Under the pieces are notes generated by a model. The model did no database searches. It was not told the origin of the DNA and worked only from the letters and a program-made list of their open reading frames with translations. From Ureibacillus terrenus (GTDB lineage: Bacteria; Bacillota; Bacilli; Bacillales_A; Planococcaceae), in assembly GCF_006569205.1 (NCBI RefSeq), contig NZ_VIGD01000010.1, positions 1 to 64,000 of the forward strand: 64,000 bases of DNA, written 5' to 3'. Shown piece by piece: positions 19,432 to 28,045 of the stretch. Position 1 is the first letter of the stretch. Each line of letters opens with the position of its first letter. The position numbers and the translations under genes were made by a program.

Positions 19432-19541
19432 TGCGGATCACCCCTGGTTTAAGTAAATATAATCTCGTTAAAACGAAAATATTCTCGAAAAATCAACATT
19501 TTTATTGCAAATGCGGTTTTTTCTTTATTTTTGAAAAATTA

Positions 19542-19652
19542 TTCACAAAGCCGTCAAAATTTATTATAATAGTCGTTGTAAGCGATTTAATAATAGGTTC
19601 ATTTTGAGCGAAACGACCGTAAGTCTCATAGAAGAAAAAGAAAGCACTTACA
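19542..19652 (+). promoter_or_regulatory. citZ promoter with two cre-like sites
   Basis: TTCACA (19542-19547), 17-bp spacer and TATAAT (19565-19570) make a near-consensus sigma-A promoter. TGTAAGCGATTTAA (19577-19590) starts at the predicted transcription start and fits the CcpA cre consensus at all but one position. A second, weaker match, AGAAAGCACTTACA (19639-19652), lies in the leader. CcpA repression of citZ is established in B. subtilis; here it is inferred. Confidence 0.75.
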
Positions 19653-19699
19653 AGGTGGGACTGACACTCATTAAATTTTAAGAGAGGGAGCGATTTTTT

Positions 19700-20815
19700 A
19701 TGACAGCAACACGCGGATTAGAAGGTATTATTGCTGCTGAATCTAAAATCAGTTCAATTATCGATGATACACTTACATATGTAGGGTATAGCATCGATGA
19801 TTTGGCTGAAAACTCTTCTTTCGAAGAAGTGATTTATCTATTGTGGCATCAACGCCTGCCAAATAGAGAAGAATTGGAAGAACTTAAACAACAACTTGCC
19901 GAAAACGCAGAAATTCCTCAGCAAATTATAAATTTATTCAGAGCAATGCCACTAGACAAAGTTCATCCAATGGCTGCATTGCGTACAGCTGTTTCTTTGT
20001 TGAGCGCATACGATGATGAAGCGGATGTAATGAGCGAAGATGCCAACTATCGCAAAGCGATCCGCATCCAAGCGAAAATCGGGACAATCGTAGCCGCATT
20101 CTCTCGCGTACGCAGAGGTTTAGAGCCTGTTGCTCCAAAACTTGAATTAGGATATGCTGCTAACTTCCTCTACATGTTGCACGGCAAAGAACCGGATCCA
20201 ATCGAAGTGGAAGCATTCAATAAAGCGCTAGTGTTGCATGCTGACCATGAATTGAACGCATCTACATTCACTGCCCGTGTTTGTGTAGCGACATTATCAG
20301 ACGTATATTCCGGAATCACAGCAGCAATCGGCGCATTAAAAGGTCCTCTTCATGGCGGAGCAAACGAACAAGTAATGAAAATGCTTACTGAAATCGGTTC
20401 AATCGAAAACGTTGAACCTTATATCATGAACAAATTAAAAAATAAAGAAAAAATTATGGGATTCGGTCACCGCGTATATCGCAAAGGAGACCCACGCGCG
20501 AAACACTTGCGTGCAATGAGCGAAAAATTGACTGCGCTTAAAGGCAAACCTGAATTATATGAAATGTCAGTGAAAATTCATGATATCGTAGTAAGAGAAA
20601 AAGGTCTTCCAGCCAACGTTGACTTCTTCTCGGCATCAGTTTATGATTCGCTTGATATTGAGCATGATTTATTCACTCCTATCTTTGCTGTATCCCGTAC
20701 TTCAGGATGGCTTGCCCACATCCTTGAACAATATGCGAACAACCGCTTAATCCGTCCACGTGCAGAATATGTTGGACCAAAACATCAAAAATATATCCCA
20801 ATTGACGAAAGATAA
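19700..20815 (+). CDS. citZ: Citrate synthase
   Basis: Condenses oxaloacetate and acetyl-CoA to citrate, the entry into the TCA cycle. The 371-residue Gram-positive-type enzyme shows the catalytic His in LHADHELNASTF, the second His in GPLHGGANE, GFGHRVYRKGDPRA and the catalytic Asp within ANVDFFSASVYD. ATG 19700 follows AGAGAGGGAG. Codon use is more optimised than in neighbouring genes, consistent with high expression. Confidence 0.97.
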   Translation: MTATRGLEGIIAAESKISSIIDDTLTYVGYSIDDLAENSSFEEVIYLLWHQRLPNREELEELKQQLAENAEIPQQIINLFRAMPLDKVHPMAALRTAVSLLSAYDDEADVMSEDANYRKAIRIQAKIGTIVAAFSRVRRGLEPVAPKLELGYAANFLYMLHGKEPDPIEVEAFNKALVLHADHELNASTFTARVCVATLSDVYSGITAAIGALKGPLHGGANEQVMKMLTEIGSIENVEPYIMNKLKNKEKIMGFGHRVYRKGDPRAKHLRAMSEKLTALKGKPELYEMSVKIHDIVVREKGLPANVDFFSASVYDSLDIEHDLFTPIFAVSRTSGWLAHILEQYANNRLIRPRAEYVGPKHQKYIPIDER

Positions 20816-20849
20816 TTTATAAATGGTGAGAGAAAATTTCTAGAAAATA

Positions 20850-20891
20850 TGCTAAAATACACTAGGACTGTGTTGCATGACACAGTCCTAG
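20850..20891 (+). promoter_or_regulatory. icd extended -10 promoter and 5' hairpin
   Basis: TGCTAAAAT (20850-20858) is an extended -10 without a clear -35. A perfect 11-bp stem (20862-20872 with 20881-20891) with an 8-base loop begins close to the predicted start and has no T-run. It could be a stabilising 5' hairpin of the icd mRNA or a processing site in a citZ-icd transcript. Confidence 0.6.
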
Positions 20892-20917
20892 ACTTATGAA
20901 TATAGGAGGCAACATAC

Positions 20918-22183
20918 ATGACTAACGGTAAAATTACAGTAGAAAATGGTAAATTAATAGTTCCTAACAACCCTGTCATTCCTTTCATCGAAGGAGACGG
21001 TACAGGACCAGATATCTGGGCAGCCGCTGTTCGCGTATTCGATGCAGCTGTTGAAAAAGCATATAACGGCGAAAGAAAAATCCAATGGAAAGAAGTTCTT
21101 GCCGGAGAAAAAGCATATAAGCTAACTGGCGAATGGTTGCCACAAGAAACTTTGGACACAATCAGCGAATATTTGATCGCCATCAAAGGTCCTCTTACAA
21201 CTCCTGTCGGTGGAGGAATCCGTTCTCTTAACGTAGCATTGCGTCAACAATTAGACTTGTACGTATGCTTGCGTCCAGTACGTTACTTCCAAGGCGTGCC
21301 ATCTCCTGTAAAACACCCTGAATATGTAGACATGGTTATCTTCCGTGAAAACACAGAAGATATTTACGCTGGAATCGAATATGAAGCGCAATCAGAAGAA
21401 GCGAAAAAATTGATTAAAATCCTTCAAGACGAATTCGGCGTAAAGAAAATCCGCTTCCCTGAAACTTCAGCTATCGGTATTAAACCAATCTCCATCGAAG
21501 GTACTGAACGCCTCGTTCGCGCCGCAATTGAATATGCAATCCGCGAAGGCCGCAAATCTGTAACTTTAGTTCATAAAGGTAACATCATGAAATTCACAGA
21601 AGGCGGATTCAAAAAATGGGGTTACGCATTAGCTGAGCGTGAATTCGGCGATAAAGTATTCACTTGGGAACAATACGACCGCATCAAAGCGGAAAAAGGT
21701 GTAGAAGCTGCAAACGAAGCCCAAGCGGAAGCAGAAGCAGCCGGCAAAATTATCATTAAAGATACAATTGCAGACATCTTCTTGCAACAAGTATTAACTC
21801 GTCCAAAAGAATTCGACGTTGTGGCTACAATGAACTTGAACGGTGACTACATCTCTGACGCATTGGCTGCACAAGTTGGCGGTATCGGTATCGCTCCAGG
21901 TGCCAACATCAACTATGTAACTGGACATGCCATCTTCGAAGCAACTCACGGAACTGCACCTAAATATGCAGGTTTAGATAAAGTTAACCCATCTTCCGTA
22001 ATTCTTTCCGGTGTGTTAATGTTCGAACACCTTGGATGGAAAGAAGCTGCTGACTTAATCATTAATGCAATTGAGAAAACAATCGCTTCCAAAGTGGTAA
22101 CTTATGACTTCGCCCGCTTAATGGAAGGCGCAACTGAAGTAAAATGCTCTGAATTTGCAGATGCTGTTATCAAAAATCTTTAA
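20918..22183 (+). CDS. icd: Isocitrate dehydrogenase (NADP-dependent type)
   Basis: Oxidatively decarboxylates isocitrate to 2-oxoglutarate with NADP. The 421 residues show [14 protein letters not shown] (substrate-binding loop), the metal-ligand region [10 protein letters not shown] and [17 protein letters not shown], and the cofactor segment [13 protein letters not shown] 20918 follows TAGGAGG. In B. subtilis mdh comes next; here a terminator and a MaoC-like gene follow, so mdh must lie elsewhere or be absent. Confidence 0.97.
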   Translation: MTNGKITVENGKLIVPNNPVIPFIEGDGTGPDIWAAAVRVFDAAVEKAYNGERKIQWKEVLAGEKAYKLTGEWLPQETLDTISEYLIAIKGPLTTPVGGGIRSLNVALRQQLDLYVCLRPVRYFQGVPSPVKHPEYVDMVIFRENTEDIYAGIEYEAQSEEAKKLIKILQDEFGVKKIRFPETSAIGIKPISIEGTERLVRAAIEYAIREGRKSVTLVHKGNIMKFTEGGFKKWGYALAEREFGDKVFTWEQYDRIKAEKGVEAANEAQAEAEAAGKIIIKDTIADIFLQQVLTRPKEFDVVATMNLNGDYISDALAAQVGGIGIAPGANINYVTGHAIFEATHGTAPKYAGLDKVNPSSVILSGVLMFEHLGWKEAADLIINAIEKTIASKVVTYDFARLMEGATEVKCSEFADAVIKNL

Positions 22184-22220
22184 TCTCTAAAATATGTTCG
22201 GAATTTTACCGTATATGATC

Positions 22221-22259
22221 AAAAGGTCGTCCCAGGCTTGCAACGGGGGCGATCTTTTT
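22221..22259 (+). terminator. Terminator of icd
   Basis: A 13-bp stem with two G-U pairs (22221-22233 with 22246-22258, AAAAGGTCGTCCC core) and five Ts. Confidence 0.85.
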
Positions 22260-22390
22260 CATTTTCTCATAGAATCTGTTGAATTCGGCAATATTTGCCG
22301 CAACATCGCAAGATTTGCTATTATTGTAGCTATTTTCTGAAAAAAATGATACTATGGAACTGATGTTAATATTTAGGGGGAATCGTTCAA

Positions 22391-22831
22391 TTGTTAAAAG
22401 GGGCTAGAACCAAGACCGGTAAAAAAATTGATGAACTGACTGTCGGCGAAAGGATCCACTTGGTTGAAACCATAGAAGACAAAGATTTGCTATTATACTT
22501 GGGTTTAACCAATGACAGCAATCCTTTGTACATTCAACATGAATATGCCAAAGAGACAGCCTTCAAAAAACCGATTGTCCCGCCAATCATGTTGAATGGG
22601 ATTGTAACAAGCGCCATTTCGAAATATTTGCCCGGTCCAGGTTCGCATATCCGGGAACAGAATTTAATAAACTTGGAACCGGTATATCATTATGAAACCA
22701 TCGAAATTTTGTTGGAAGTTCAACAAATTGATTATGAAAACAACCTTGTGATGATTCAAGTCAATGGAATGAACAAAAAGCATCAGCTTGTATTGCAAGG
22801 AATCTTCAAAGTTTTCCCTCCAATGAAATAA
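22391..22831 (+). CDS. MaoC-like hotdog-fold protein
   Basis: A 146-residue cytosolic protein of the MaoC/hydratase-like hotdog family: an N-terminal strand VGERIHLVETIEDKDLLLY, the DSNPLYI substrate motif (normally D..P.H, here with Ile-Gln-His directly after) and the PIVPPIMLNG helix. Members hydrate or bind acyl-CoA/acyl-ACP; the substrate here is unknown. The start is TTG 22391 after GGGGG. It lies 57 bases before phoP and may be transcribed with it. Confidence 0.75.
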   Translation: MLKGARTKTGKKIDELTVGERIHLVETIEDKDLLLYLGLTNDSNPLYIQHEYAKETAFKKPIVPPIMLNGIVTSAISKYLPGPGSHIREQNLINLEPVYHYETIEILLEVQQIDYENNLVMIQVNGMNKKHQLVLQGIFKVFPPMK

Positions 22832-22888
22832 CAAATTCCTGGTTTGAAATGGGGGTTTCAAATCATTACGCACTTGATGGAGGAAAAA

Positions 22889-23593
22889 ATGACAGACAAA
22901 AAAACTATTTTAGTCGTAGAAGATGAAGCACCTATTGCGACATTGCTGAAATATAATTTGGAACGTGCAGGGTATGAAGTTTTAGTTTCCAATGACGGAA
23001 AAGAAGGATTGGAAATTGCCTTAAACGAATCGCCGGATTTGATCTTATTAGATCTTATGTTGCCCACGATGGATGGGATCGAAATCTGCAAAGAATTGAG
23101 GGGACAAAAGAAAAACATTCCCATCATTATGTTGACAGCCCGGGACGATGAGTTTGATAAAGTGTTGGGGCTTGAATTAGGTGCCGACGACTATATGACA
23201 AAACCTTTCAGTCCAAGGGAAGTCATCGCCCGTGTTAAAGCGGTTTTGCGCCGTTTCCATCCAGCGCAGCATGAACAGGAAAAAAAGAAATATTATCAGT
23301 TTGGCAATCTGGAGGTTTATCCGGACCGATTTGAAGCGTTTTTAGATAAACACCCCCTTGAATTTACACCGAAAGAGTTTGAATTGCTTGTTTATTTATT
23401 GGAAAACAAAAATCGCGTGTTGACCCGTGAACAATTGTTAAGCGCCGTATGGAACTATGATTTTATGGGGGATACGCGGATCGTTGACGTTCATATCAGC
23501 CATTTGCGGGATAAAATTGAAGAGAATAGCCGGAAACCGAAGTTTATCAAAACAATAAGGGGAATCGGTTATAAATTTGAGGAGCCGAAATGA
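22889..23593 (+). CDS. phoP: Phosphate-regulon response regulator PhoP
   Basis: An OmpR-family DNA-binding response regulator, 234 residues. The receiver domain (1-120) has the acidic pair Glu11-Asp12, phospho-acceptor Asp55 (LLDLMLP) and Lys in MTKPF. The C-terminal winged helix includes LTREQLLSAVW and RIVDVHISHLRDKI. The start is ATG 22889 behind GGAGG. The stop overlaps the phoR start (ATGA), so the pair is coupled. Confidence 0.92.
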   Translation: MTDKKTILVVEDEAPIATLLKYNLERAGYEVLVSNDGKEGLEIALNESPDLILLDLMLPTMDGIEICKELRGQKKNIPIIMLTARDDEFDKVLGLELGADDYMTKPFSPREVIARVKAVLRRFHPAQHEQEKKKYYQFGNLEVYPDRFEAFLDKHPLEFTPKEFELLVYLLENKNRVLTREQLLSAVWNYDFMGDTRIVDVHISHLRDKIEENSRKPKFIKTIRGIGYKFEEPK

Positions 23594-25044
23594 TGAAGCT
23601 GCCTAGTAATCGCTTGTTTTTTATTTTCATTGCGTTAACCGGTTCGGTCATAGCTGTCCTTGGCATTGTACTGGGTCAGCTATTTCCTTTCCTTATGGAA
23701 AAAATTTTTTTAACAAATCATATTCCCTTTACCGAAGAACAAATTGATGAATTGAAAATTCAGTTTGCCTTTGTCCTTGCGCTCCTGTTGCTCATCGCGT
23801 TTTTGCTCATTGCATACATCGGAAATCGCCTCATTCAGGAATTGCTCAATCCGATTGAAAATGTAACCCAAACGGCCCGTGAATTAATAAAGGGAAATTA
23901 TCTCGCAAGGTCATATGCGAACGGTCCGGCAACGATCCTTGAATTGCGGAAATCCATCAATATATTGGCCCGCAATCTTCAAGAAATTGAAAAGATGAGG
24001 GAAATTGAAGAGGAGCGCCTAAAAACGTTAATCGAAAATATGGGCAGTGCTCTCATCATGATTGACAGGGAAGGGACCGTTTCCATCGCCAACGCCCTTT
24101 TTTTGGAAGAATTTCATTTGACCTTCCTTGAAGTGGAGGGAAGGAACTTTCTATCCCTCGGTCTGCCACGGGAATTGGAGAAATTTATTGACCAAGTGTT
24201 TTTAACGGAGCTGCCTTATCGGAAGCAAATTGAAATGGAAATAAACAACGAAAAAATATACAAACAAGTATATGGGGCGCCCGTTGTAGGGGAACATGGA
24301 CGATGGCTCGGAATCGTGATTGTGGTGCATGATATCACCGAATTAATACGTCTGGAACAGATTCGAAAGGATTTTGTGGCGAATGTTTCACATGAACTCA
24401 GGACTCCAATTACTTCGATTAAGGGTTTTTCTGAAACGTTGCTGGATGGGGCGTACAGAGATGAAAAGATGCTCCTTTCCTTTTTGGAGATCATTTATCA
24501 GGAAAGCAACCGCCTTCAAGTTTTGATTCAGGACTTATTGGAGCTGTCAAAAATTGAACAGCATGGTTTCAAGGTGCAATTGGAGCCGACAAGTCTGAAA
24601 GATGTCTTGATTCGGGCGGTTGAAGTGACGAGTCCAAAAATGGATGAAAAAAACATGGAATTTGATGTGGATATTCAACGGGATATCAAAGTGTTCGGCG
24701 ACAAAAACCGCCTGATTCAAATTTTCACAAATCTTATAACAAACAGCATTACCTATTCCCCTCCTCATACGGTGATCACATTAAGAATCAAAGAAGATGG
24801 AGACCATGGAATCGTTGAAGTGGAGGACGAAGGAATCGGCATTGAAAAAAGTGAAATTCCGAGAATTTTTGAAAGGTTCTACCGGGTGGATAAGGCCCGC
24901 AGCAGAAATTCGGGAGGCACCGGTTTAGGCCTTGCCATTGTGAAACACTTGGTGGAAGCCCATCGGGGAAAAATAGAAGTGGAAAGCACAGTGGGCAAAG
25001 GAACATGTATGAGGGTAAAGATTCCTTTATACAGGGAAAATTAA
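23590..25044 (+). CDS. phoR: Sensor histidine kinase PhoR (short extracytoplasmic loop)
   Basis: Membrane kinase that phosphorylates PhoP. Order: TM1 (9-31), a loop of only about 26 residues (32-57), TM2 (58-77), HAMP (about 79-130), PAS (about 140-245), HisKA with His268 (SHELRTP) and HATPase with N box, DEGIGIE and GGTGLGLAIV. At 484 residues it is about 95 shorter than B. subtilis PhoR (579), whose large extracytoplasmic PAS-like domain is missing here. Signal input would therefore come from the membrane or cytosolic PAS, as known for PhoR types without that domain. Confidence 0.92.
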   Translation: MMKLPSNRLFFIFIALTGSVIAVLGIVLGQLFPFLMEKIFLTNHIPFTEEQIDELKIQFAFVLALLLLIAFLLIAYIGNRLIQELLNPIENVTQTARELIKGNYLARSYANGPATILELRKSINILARNLQEIEKMREIEEERLKTLIENMGSALIMIDREGTVSIANALFLEEFHLTFLEVEGRNFLSLGLPRELEKFIDQVFLTELPYRKQIEMEINNEKIYKQVYGAPVVGEHGRWLGIVIVVHDITELIRLEQIRKDFVANVSHELRTPITSIKGFSETLLDGAYRDEKMLLSFLEIIYQESNRLQVLIQDLLELSKIEQHGFKVQLEPTSLKDVLIRAVEVTSPKMDEKNMEFDVDIQRDIKVFGDKNRLIQIFTNLITNSITYSPPHTVITLRIKEDGDHGIVEVEDEGIGIEKSEIPRIFERFYRVDKARSRNSGGTGLGLAIVKHLVEAHRGKIEVESTVGKGTCMRVKIPLYREN

Positions 25045-25081
25045 CATTCTTTTTACAATCCTGTAATGAAAACTTCATACT
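25041..25081 (+). promoter_or_regulatory. Pho-box-like repeat and weak promoter after phoR
   Basis: TTAACA (25041-25046) and TTTACA (25052-25057) are spaced 11 bases start to start, the Pho-box periodicity of B. subtilis PhoP (TT(A/T/C)ACA repeats). CATACT (25076-25081) could serve as -10, 18 bases after TTTACA. Only two repeats are seen where strong sites have four, and the first overlaps the phoR stop codon. A terminator follows within 60 bases, so no protein gene is served. Confidence 0.35.
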
Positions 25082-25137
25082 AGGCATTTATAGTACTATA
25101 GTGAAACCCCTATTCAATCAGGATTTGTCCTCTTATC

Positions 25138-25166
25138 AAAAAAGCCGCCTTTTTTGGCGGTTTTTT
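25138..25166 (+). terminator. Terminator of phoPR
   Basis: AAAAAGCCGCC (to 25149) pairs with GGCGG plus T-run (25156-25166) around a loop of Ts. Confidence 0.9.
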
Positions 25167-25215
25167 GTATTTTTATCGCATTTTCGAGTTTTTTTAGTAA
25201 TTTTTAAATTTTCTT

Positions 25216-25244
25216 TGAAACTTTCATTGTAACTATTTCGTAAA
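25216..25244 (+). promoter_or_regulatory. Sigma-W-type (ECF) promoter of hflKC
   Basis: TGAAAC (25216-25221), a 17-bp spacer and CGTAAA (25239-25244) match the B. subtilis sigma-W consensus TGAAAC-N16/17-CGTA. It lies 43 bases before the hflK start codon, behind the phoPR terminator, with no competing sigma-A element that I can see. Confidence 0.65.
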
Positions 25245-25286
25245 TCAATTAACTTAACTTTTACAGAGAAAGAGAGGGAGAACATA

Positions 25287-26261
25287 TTGAGCGTTAAGAG
25301 GGCTTTGTTTATTTCAGGATTAACAATTATTTCAATTATTTCCATTATTATCATCTTTACAACCTGGTATACCGTAGATGAATCGGAACAGGCGGTTGTG
25401 ATCACCTTTGGACAGGCGACAGAAACGGTTACAGATTCCGGGTTGCATTTTAAATTGCCTTGGCCGATTCAAAAGGTGGAAGTGCTCTCAAAAGAAACCT
25501 ACAGTCTGCAGTTCGGTTATGAAACGACAAAAGACGGGGAGATTATCACAAAAGACAGCGAAACGAAAATGATTACCGGTGATGAAAATATCGTGCTCAC
25601 CGATTTGGTCGTTCAATATAAAATTTCCGATCCGGTGAAATATTTATTCCATTCGGATGATCCAAAACAGCTGTTGCATCACGCGACATCAAGCGCCATC
25701 CGTTCCATCATCGGCAGTTCCACCATTGATGAAGCGTTAACGGATGGAAGGGCGGAAATCGAGAATCAAACAAGGGATTTATTGGTGTCTGTGACGGAAA
25801 AATATGATATCGGTGTGACGATTTTGGCAGTAAAATTGCAGGATGTGGAATTGCCGAACAAGGAAGTCCGCGCTGCTTTTACAGCTGTAACGGATGCGCG
25901 GGAAACGAAAAACACGAAAATTAACGAAGCGAAAAAATATGAAAACCAAAAACTCAGCGAGGCCCAAGGGGAAAAGGATGCAATCATTTCCCGCGCGGAA
26001 GCCGAAAAAATAGCCCGCATACAACAGGCCCAGGGGGATGTGGCCGTTTTTAATAAACTTTACAATGAATATGTGAGAAACCCGCAAGTTACGCGTCAGC
26101 GCCTCGTTTTGGAAACATTGGAGGAAGTGCTTCCAGGGGCAAAAATTTATATCATGAACGATAAAGGAGAGACATTGAAATATTTACCGCTGCAACCACA
26201 GCAAACTGCCGGAGAGGACGGAAAAAAGAGCGGTAATGAAGGGAGCGGTAAAAAACAATGA
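25287..26261 (+). CDS. hflK: SPFH membrane protein HflK
   Basis: In E. coli HflK and HflC form a cage around the FtsH protease in the inner membrane. This protein (324 residues) has one N-terminal membrane segment (6-27), the SPFH/band-7 domain opening with YTVDESEQAVVITFGQ, which is the HflK hallmark, a long charged helical region (about 205-255, coiled-coil-like) and a short basic hydrophilic tail. It lacks the long Gly-rich N-terminus of proteobacterial HflK. The start is TTG 25287 behind GAGGGAG. It overlaps hflC by the ATGA junction. ftsH is not in the window. Confidence 0.88.
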   Translation: MSVKRALFISGLTIISIISIIIIFTTWYTVDESEQAVVITFGQATETVTDSGLHFKLPWPIQKVEVLSKETYSLQFGYETTKDGEIITKDSETKMITGDENIVLTDLVVQYKISDPVKYLFHSDDPKQLLHHATSSAIRSIIGSSTIDEALTDGRAEIENQTRDLLVSVTEKYDIGVTILAVKLQDVELPNKEVRAAFTAVTDARETKNTKINEAKKYENQKLSEAQGEKDAIISRAEAEKIARIQQAQGDVAVFNKLYNEYVRNPQVTRQRLVLETLEEVLPGAKIYIMNDKGETLKYLPLQPQQTAGEDGKKSGNEGSGKKQ

Positions 26262-27292
26262 GCAACAATTACTATGACGGAGACTTAGATAAATTCCTCC
26301 GGAACCTTTTTGGAAACAAAAATAAAGGAAAGAAAAATGCTAAGGTAAACAAAAAGGGGCCGGACGATAAAAAAATCATCAGGACTGCCAAACCGCCAAT
26401 GGAACCGAGGAAATTTATAAAACCTGCCATCATTCTTACCGCGATTGTCGCAGTCATTGTTATATTCATTTCAAACGTTTATGTTGTAAAAGAGAATGAG
26501 TTTAAAATTGTCCGCCAGTTTGGCGAAGTGGTGAAATATCAGGATAAGCCGGGCCTTTATGTAAAAATCCCGTTTATCCAAAGCGTGACGACTTTACCGA
26601 AGAATTTAATGATTTACGATATGTCATCGGAAGAAATTAACACGTTGGATAAAAAGCGGATTATTATTGATAACTATGCGGTATGGCGTGTAACCGATCC
26701 AAAGGCGTTAATTACAAACGCAAGATCTTTGGTGAATGCCGAAGCGCGGATGGAAGAGTTCATTTATTCGGTATTGCGGACAGAACTTGGGCAAATCAAT
26801 TATGATGAGATCATCAACGATGAAAATTCAGGGCGGGGCAGCCTTTCCGACAAAATCACAAAAAATGTAAATGAATTATTGAAAAAGGACAATTACGGAA
26901 TTGAAGTGGTGGATGTCCGAATCCGCCGTACAGATTTGCCGGAAGAAAACGAAGAGTCTGTTTATAAACGGATGATTTCCGACCGTGAATCCATCGCACA
27001 AAAATATTTATCCGAAGGGGATGCGGAAAAGAACCGGATTGAAGCCAATACCGACCGCCAAGTGGAAGAAATGATTTCCACAGCGAAAAAAGAAGCGGCA
27101 TTGATCATTGCGGAGGGGGAAGCGGAAGCGGCGAAAATTTATAATGAAGCTTTCTCGAAAGATCCGGAATTTTATGAATTGTACCGCACTCTGGAAAGCT
27201 ACAAGAAAACAATCGGCGATGATACGGTCATCATTATTCCTCAGGACTCCCCTTATGCCAAACTATTGTCGGGATATACCGAAAATCGATAA
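26258..27292 (+). CDS. hflC: SPFH membrane protein HflC
   Basis: Partner of HflK; 344 residues. Residues 1-52 form a cytosolic, Lys-rich, Asn-rich extension not found in E. coli HflC. A membrane segment (56-75) is followed by the band-7 domain with FGEVVKYQDKPGLYVKIPF and the HflC-type stretch IDNYAVWRVTDPKALI. The coiled-coil region (about 245-290) is rich in Ala and Glu. ATG 26258 overlaps the hflK stop, implying fixed stoichiometry. Confidence 0.87.
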   Translation: MSNNYYDGDLDKFLRNLFGNKNKGKKNAKVNKKGPDDKKIIRTAKPPMEPRKFIKPAIILTAIVAVIVIFISNVYVVKENEFKIVRQFGEVVKYQDKPGLYVKIPFIQSVTTLPKNLMIYDMSSEEINTLDKKRIIIDNYAVWRVTDPKALITNARSLVNAEARMEEFIYSVLRTELGQINYDEIINDENSGRGSLSDKITKNVNELLKKDNYGIEVVDVRIRRTDLPEENEESVYKRMISDRESIAQKYLSEGDAEKNRIEANTDRQVEEMISTAKKEAALIIAEGEAEAAKIYNEAFSKDPEFYELYRTLESYKKTIGDDTVIIIPQDSPYAKLLSGYTENR

Positions 27293-27351
27293 TTACGAAG
27301 AGAGACTTGTATTTTTGAAGGATGGTGCCGGATTGAGGATCAGATAATGGA

Positions 27352-27393
27352 GGATAGGGAAACGTTGATGTTTCCCTATCCGCTTTCTTTTTT
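27352..27393 (+). terminator. Terminator of hflKC
   Basis: A perfect 12-bp stem (27352-27363 with 27370-27381, GGATAGGGAAAC core) and a T-rich tail GCTTTCTTTTTT. Confidence 0.9.
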
Positions 27394-27501
27394 GAATCAA
27401 TAAAAAATGATGGATAGATTAGCAATAATTACAACTTTATCAGCCTATCAGCCTCATTATATACTACTATATAGTAATAATGATAGAATTGAGGCGATTT
27501 T

Positions 27502-27930
27502 ATGAGCCGCTTAAATCGATGGATCCAGAACAGTTTATTGGCGGTCGTAATGGCTTGCAGTGTTACTGCGTTATTTTATTCGACGCCGTATGCTTGGTCC
27601 AAATTGGAAATTTTACATATTCCAGTATTATTTATCATCGTTTTTCCCTTTTCCATCATCATTGCGGAAGATGTACGCACCAGCTTCAAAAAAGTGTTCC
27701 GTTATGAACAGCGCCGCAACAAGCGTTCCATCTGGCAGGTGGGGGTCGGAATGATTTTTTATTTTGCACAGGTGGGGATTGTCGAAGTGTTTTTCCGGTC
27801 CTGGATGGAAGCGGAGTTGGGCGGCATGCCATTGTACTTGGTCATTTCCTTTTTGAACGCTTTTCTGCTTACCGTCATTTATGAAGAAATTTTTTATACG
27901 GAAGAAATCAATCAGCCGCGTACAAAATGA
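27502..27930 (+). CDS. Predicted three- to four-TM membrane protein of unknown function
   Basis: I do not recognise this 142-residue protein. Hydrophobic segments lie at about 10-27, 38-57, 80-95 and 105-123; a basic stretch (RYEQRRNKRS, about 67-77) sits between the second and third. ATG 27502 follows GAGGCG. Upstream is an AT-rich region with a 12-bp palindrome TACTATATAGTA (27465-27476) and a possible TATACT -10 (27460-27465), so it has its own transcript, closed by its own terminator. No homology-based function is offered. Confidence 0.7.
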   Translation: MSRLNRWIQNSLLAVVMACSVTALFYSTPYAWSKLEILHIPVLFIIVFPFSIIIAEDVRTSFKKVFRYEQRRNKRSIWQVGVGMIFYFAQVGIVEVFFRSWMEAELGGMPLYLVISFLNAFLLTVIYEEIFYTEEINQPRTK

Positions 27931-27944
27931 ATAAAGTTTGGAAA

Positions 27945-27983
27945 AAAACACGTATTTGTCGTTTTTCGGCAGATACGTGTTTT
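27945..27983 (+). terminator. Terminator before polA
   Basis: AAAACACGTAT (27945-27955) pairs with ATACGTGTTTT (27973-27983) around a GC-containing loop. Confidence 0.85.
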
Positions 27984-28045
27984 ATAATGGAACTAACTGT
28001 GAAACAGTAATGGAAGACGATTTATTTCCGAAGGAGTGCAAATGA

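Noticed and set aside
25005..25232. Open frame over the phoR end and terminator
   Set aside because: It reads through the phoR 3' end and a strong terminator in another frame and has low-complexity Phe-rich content.
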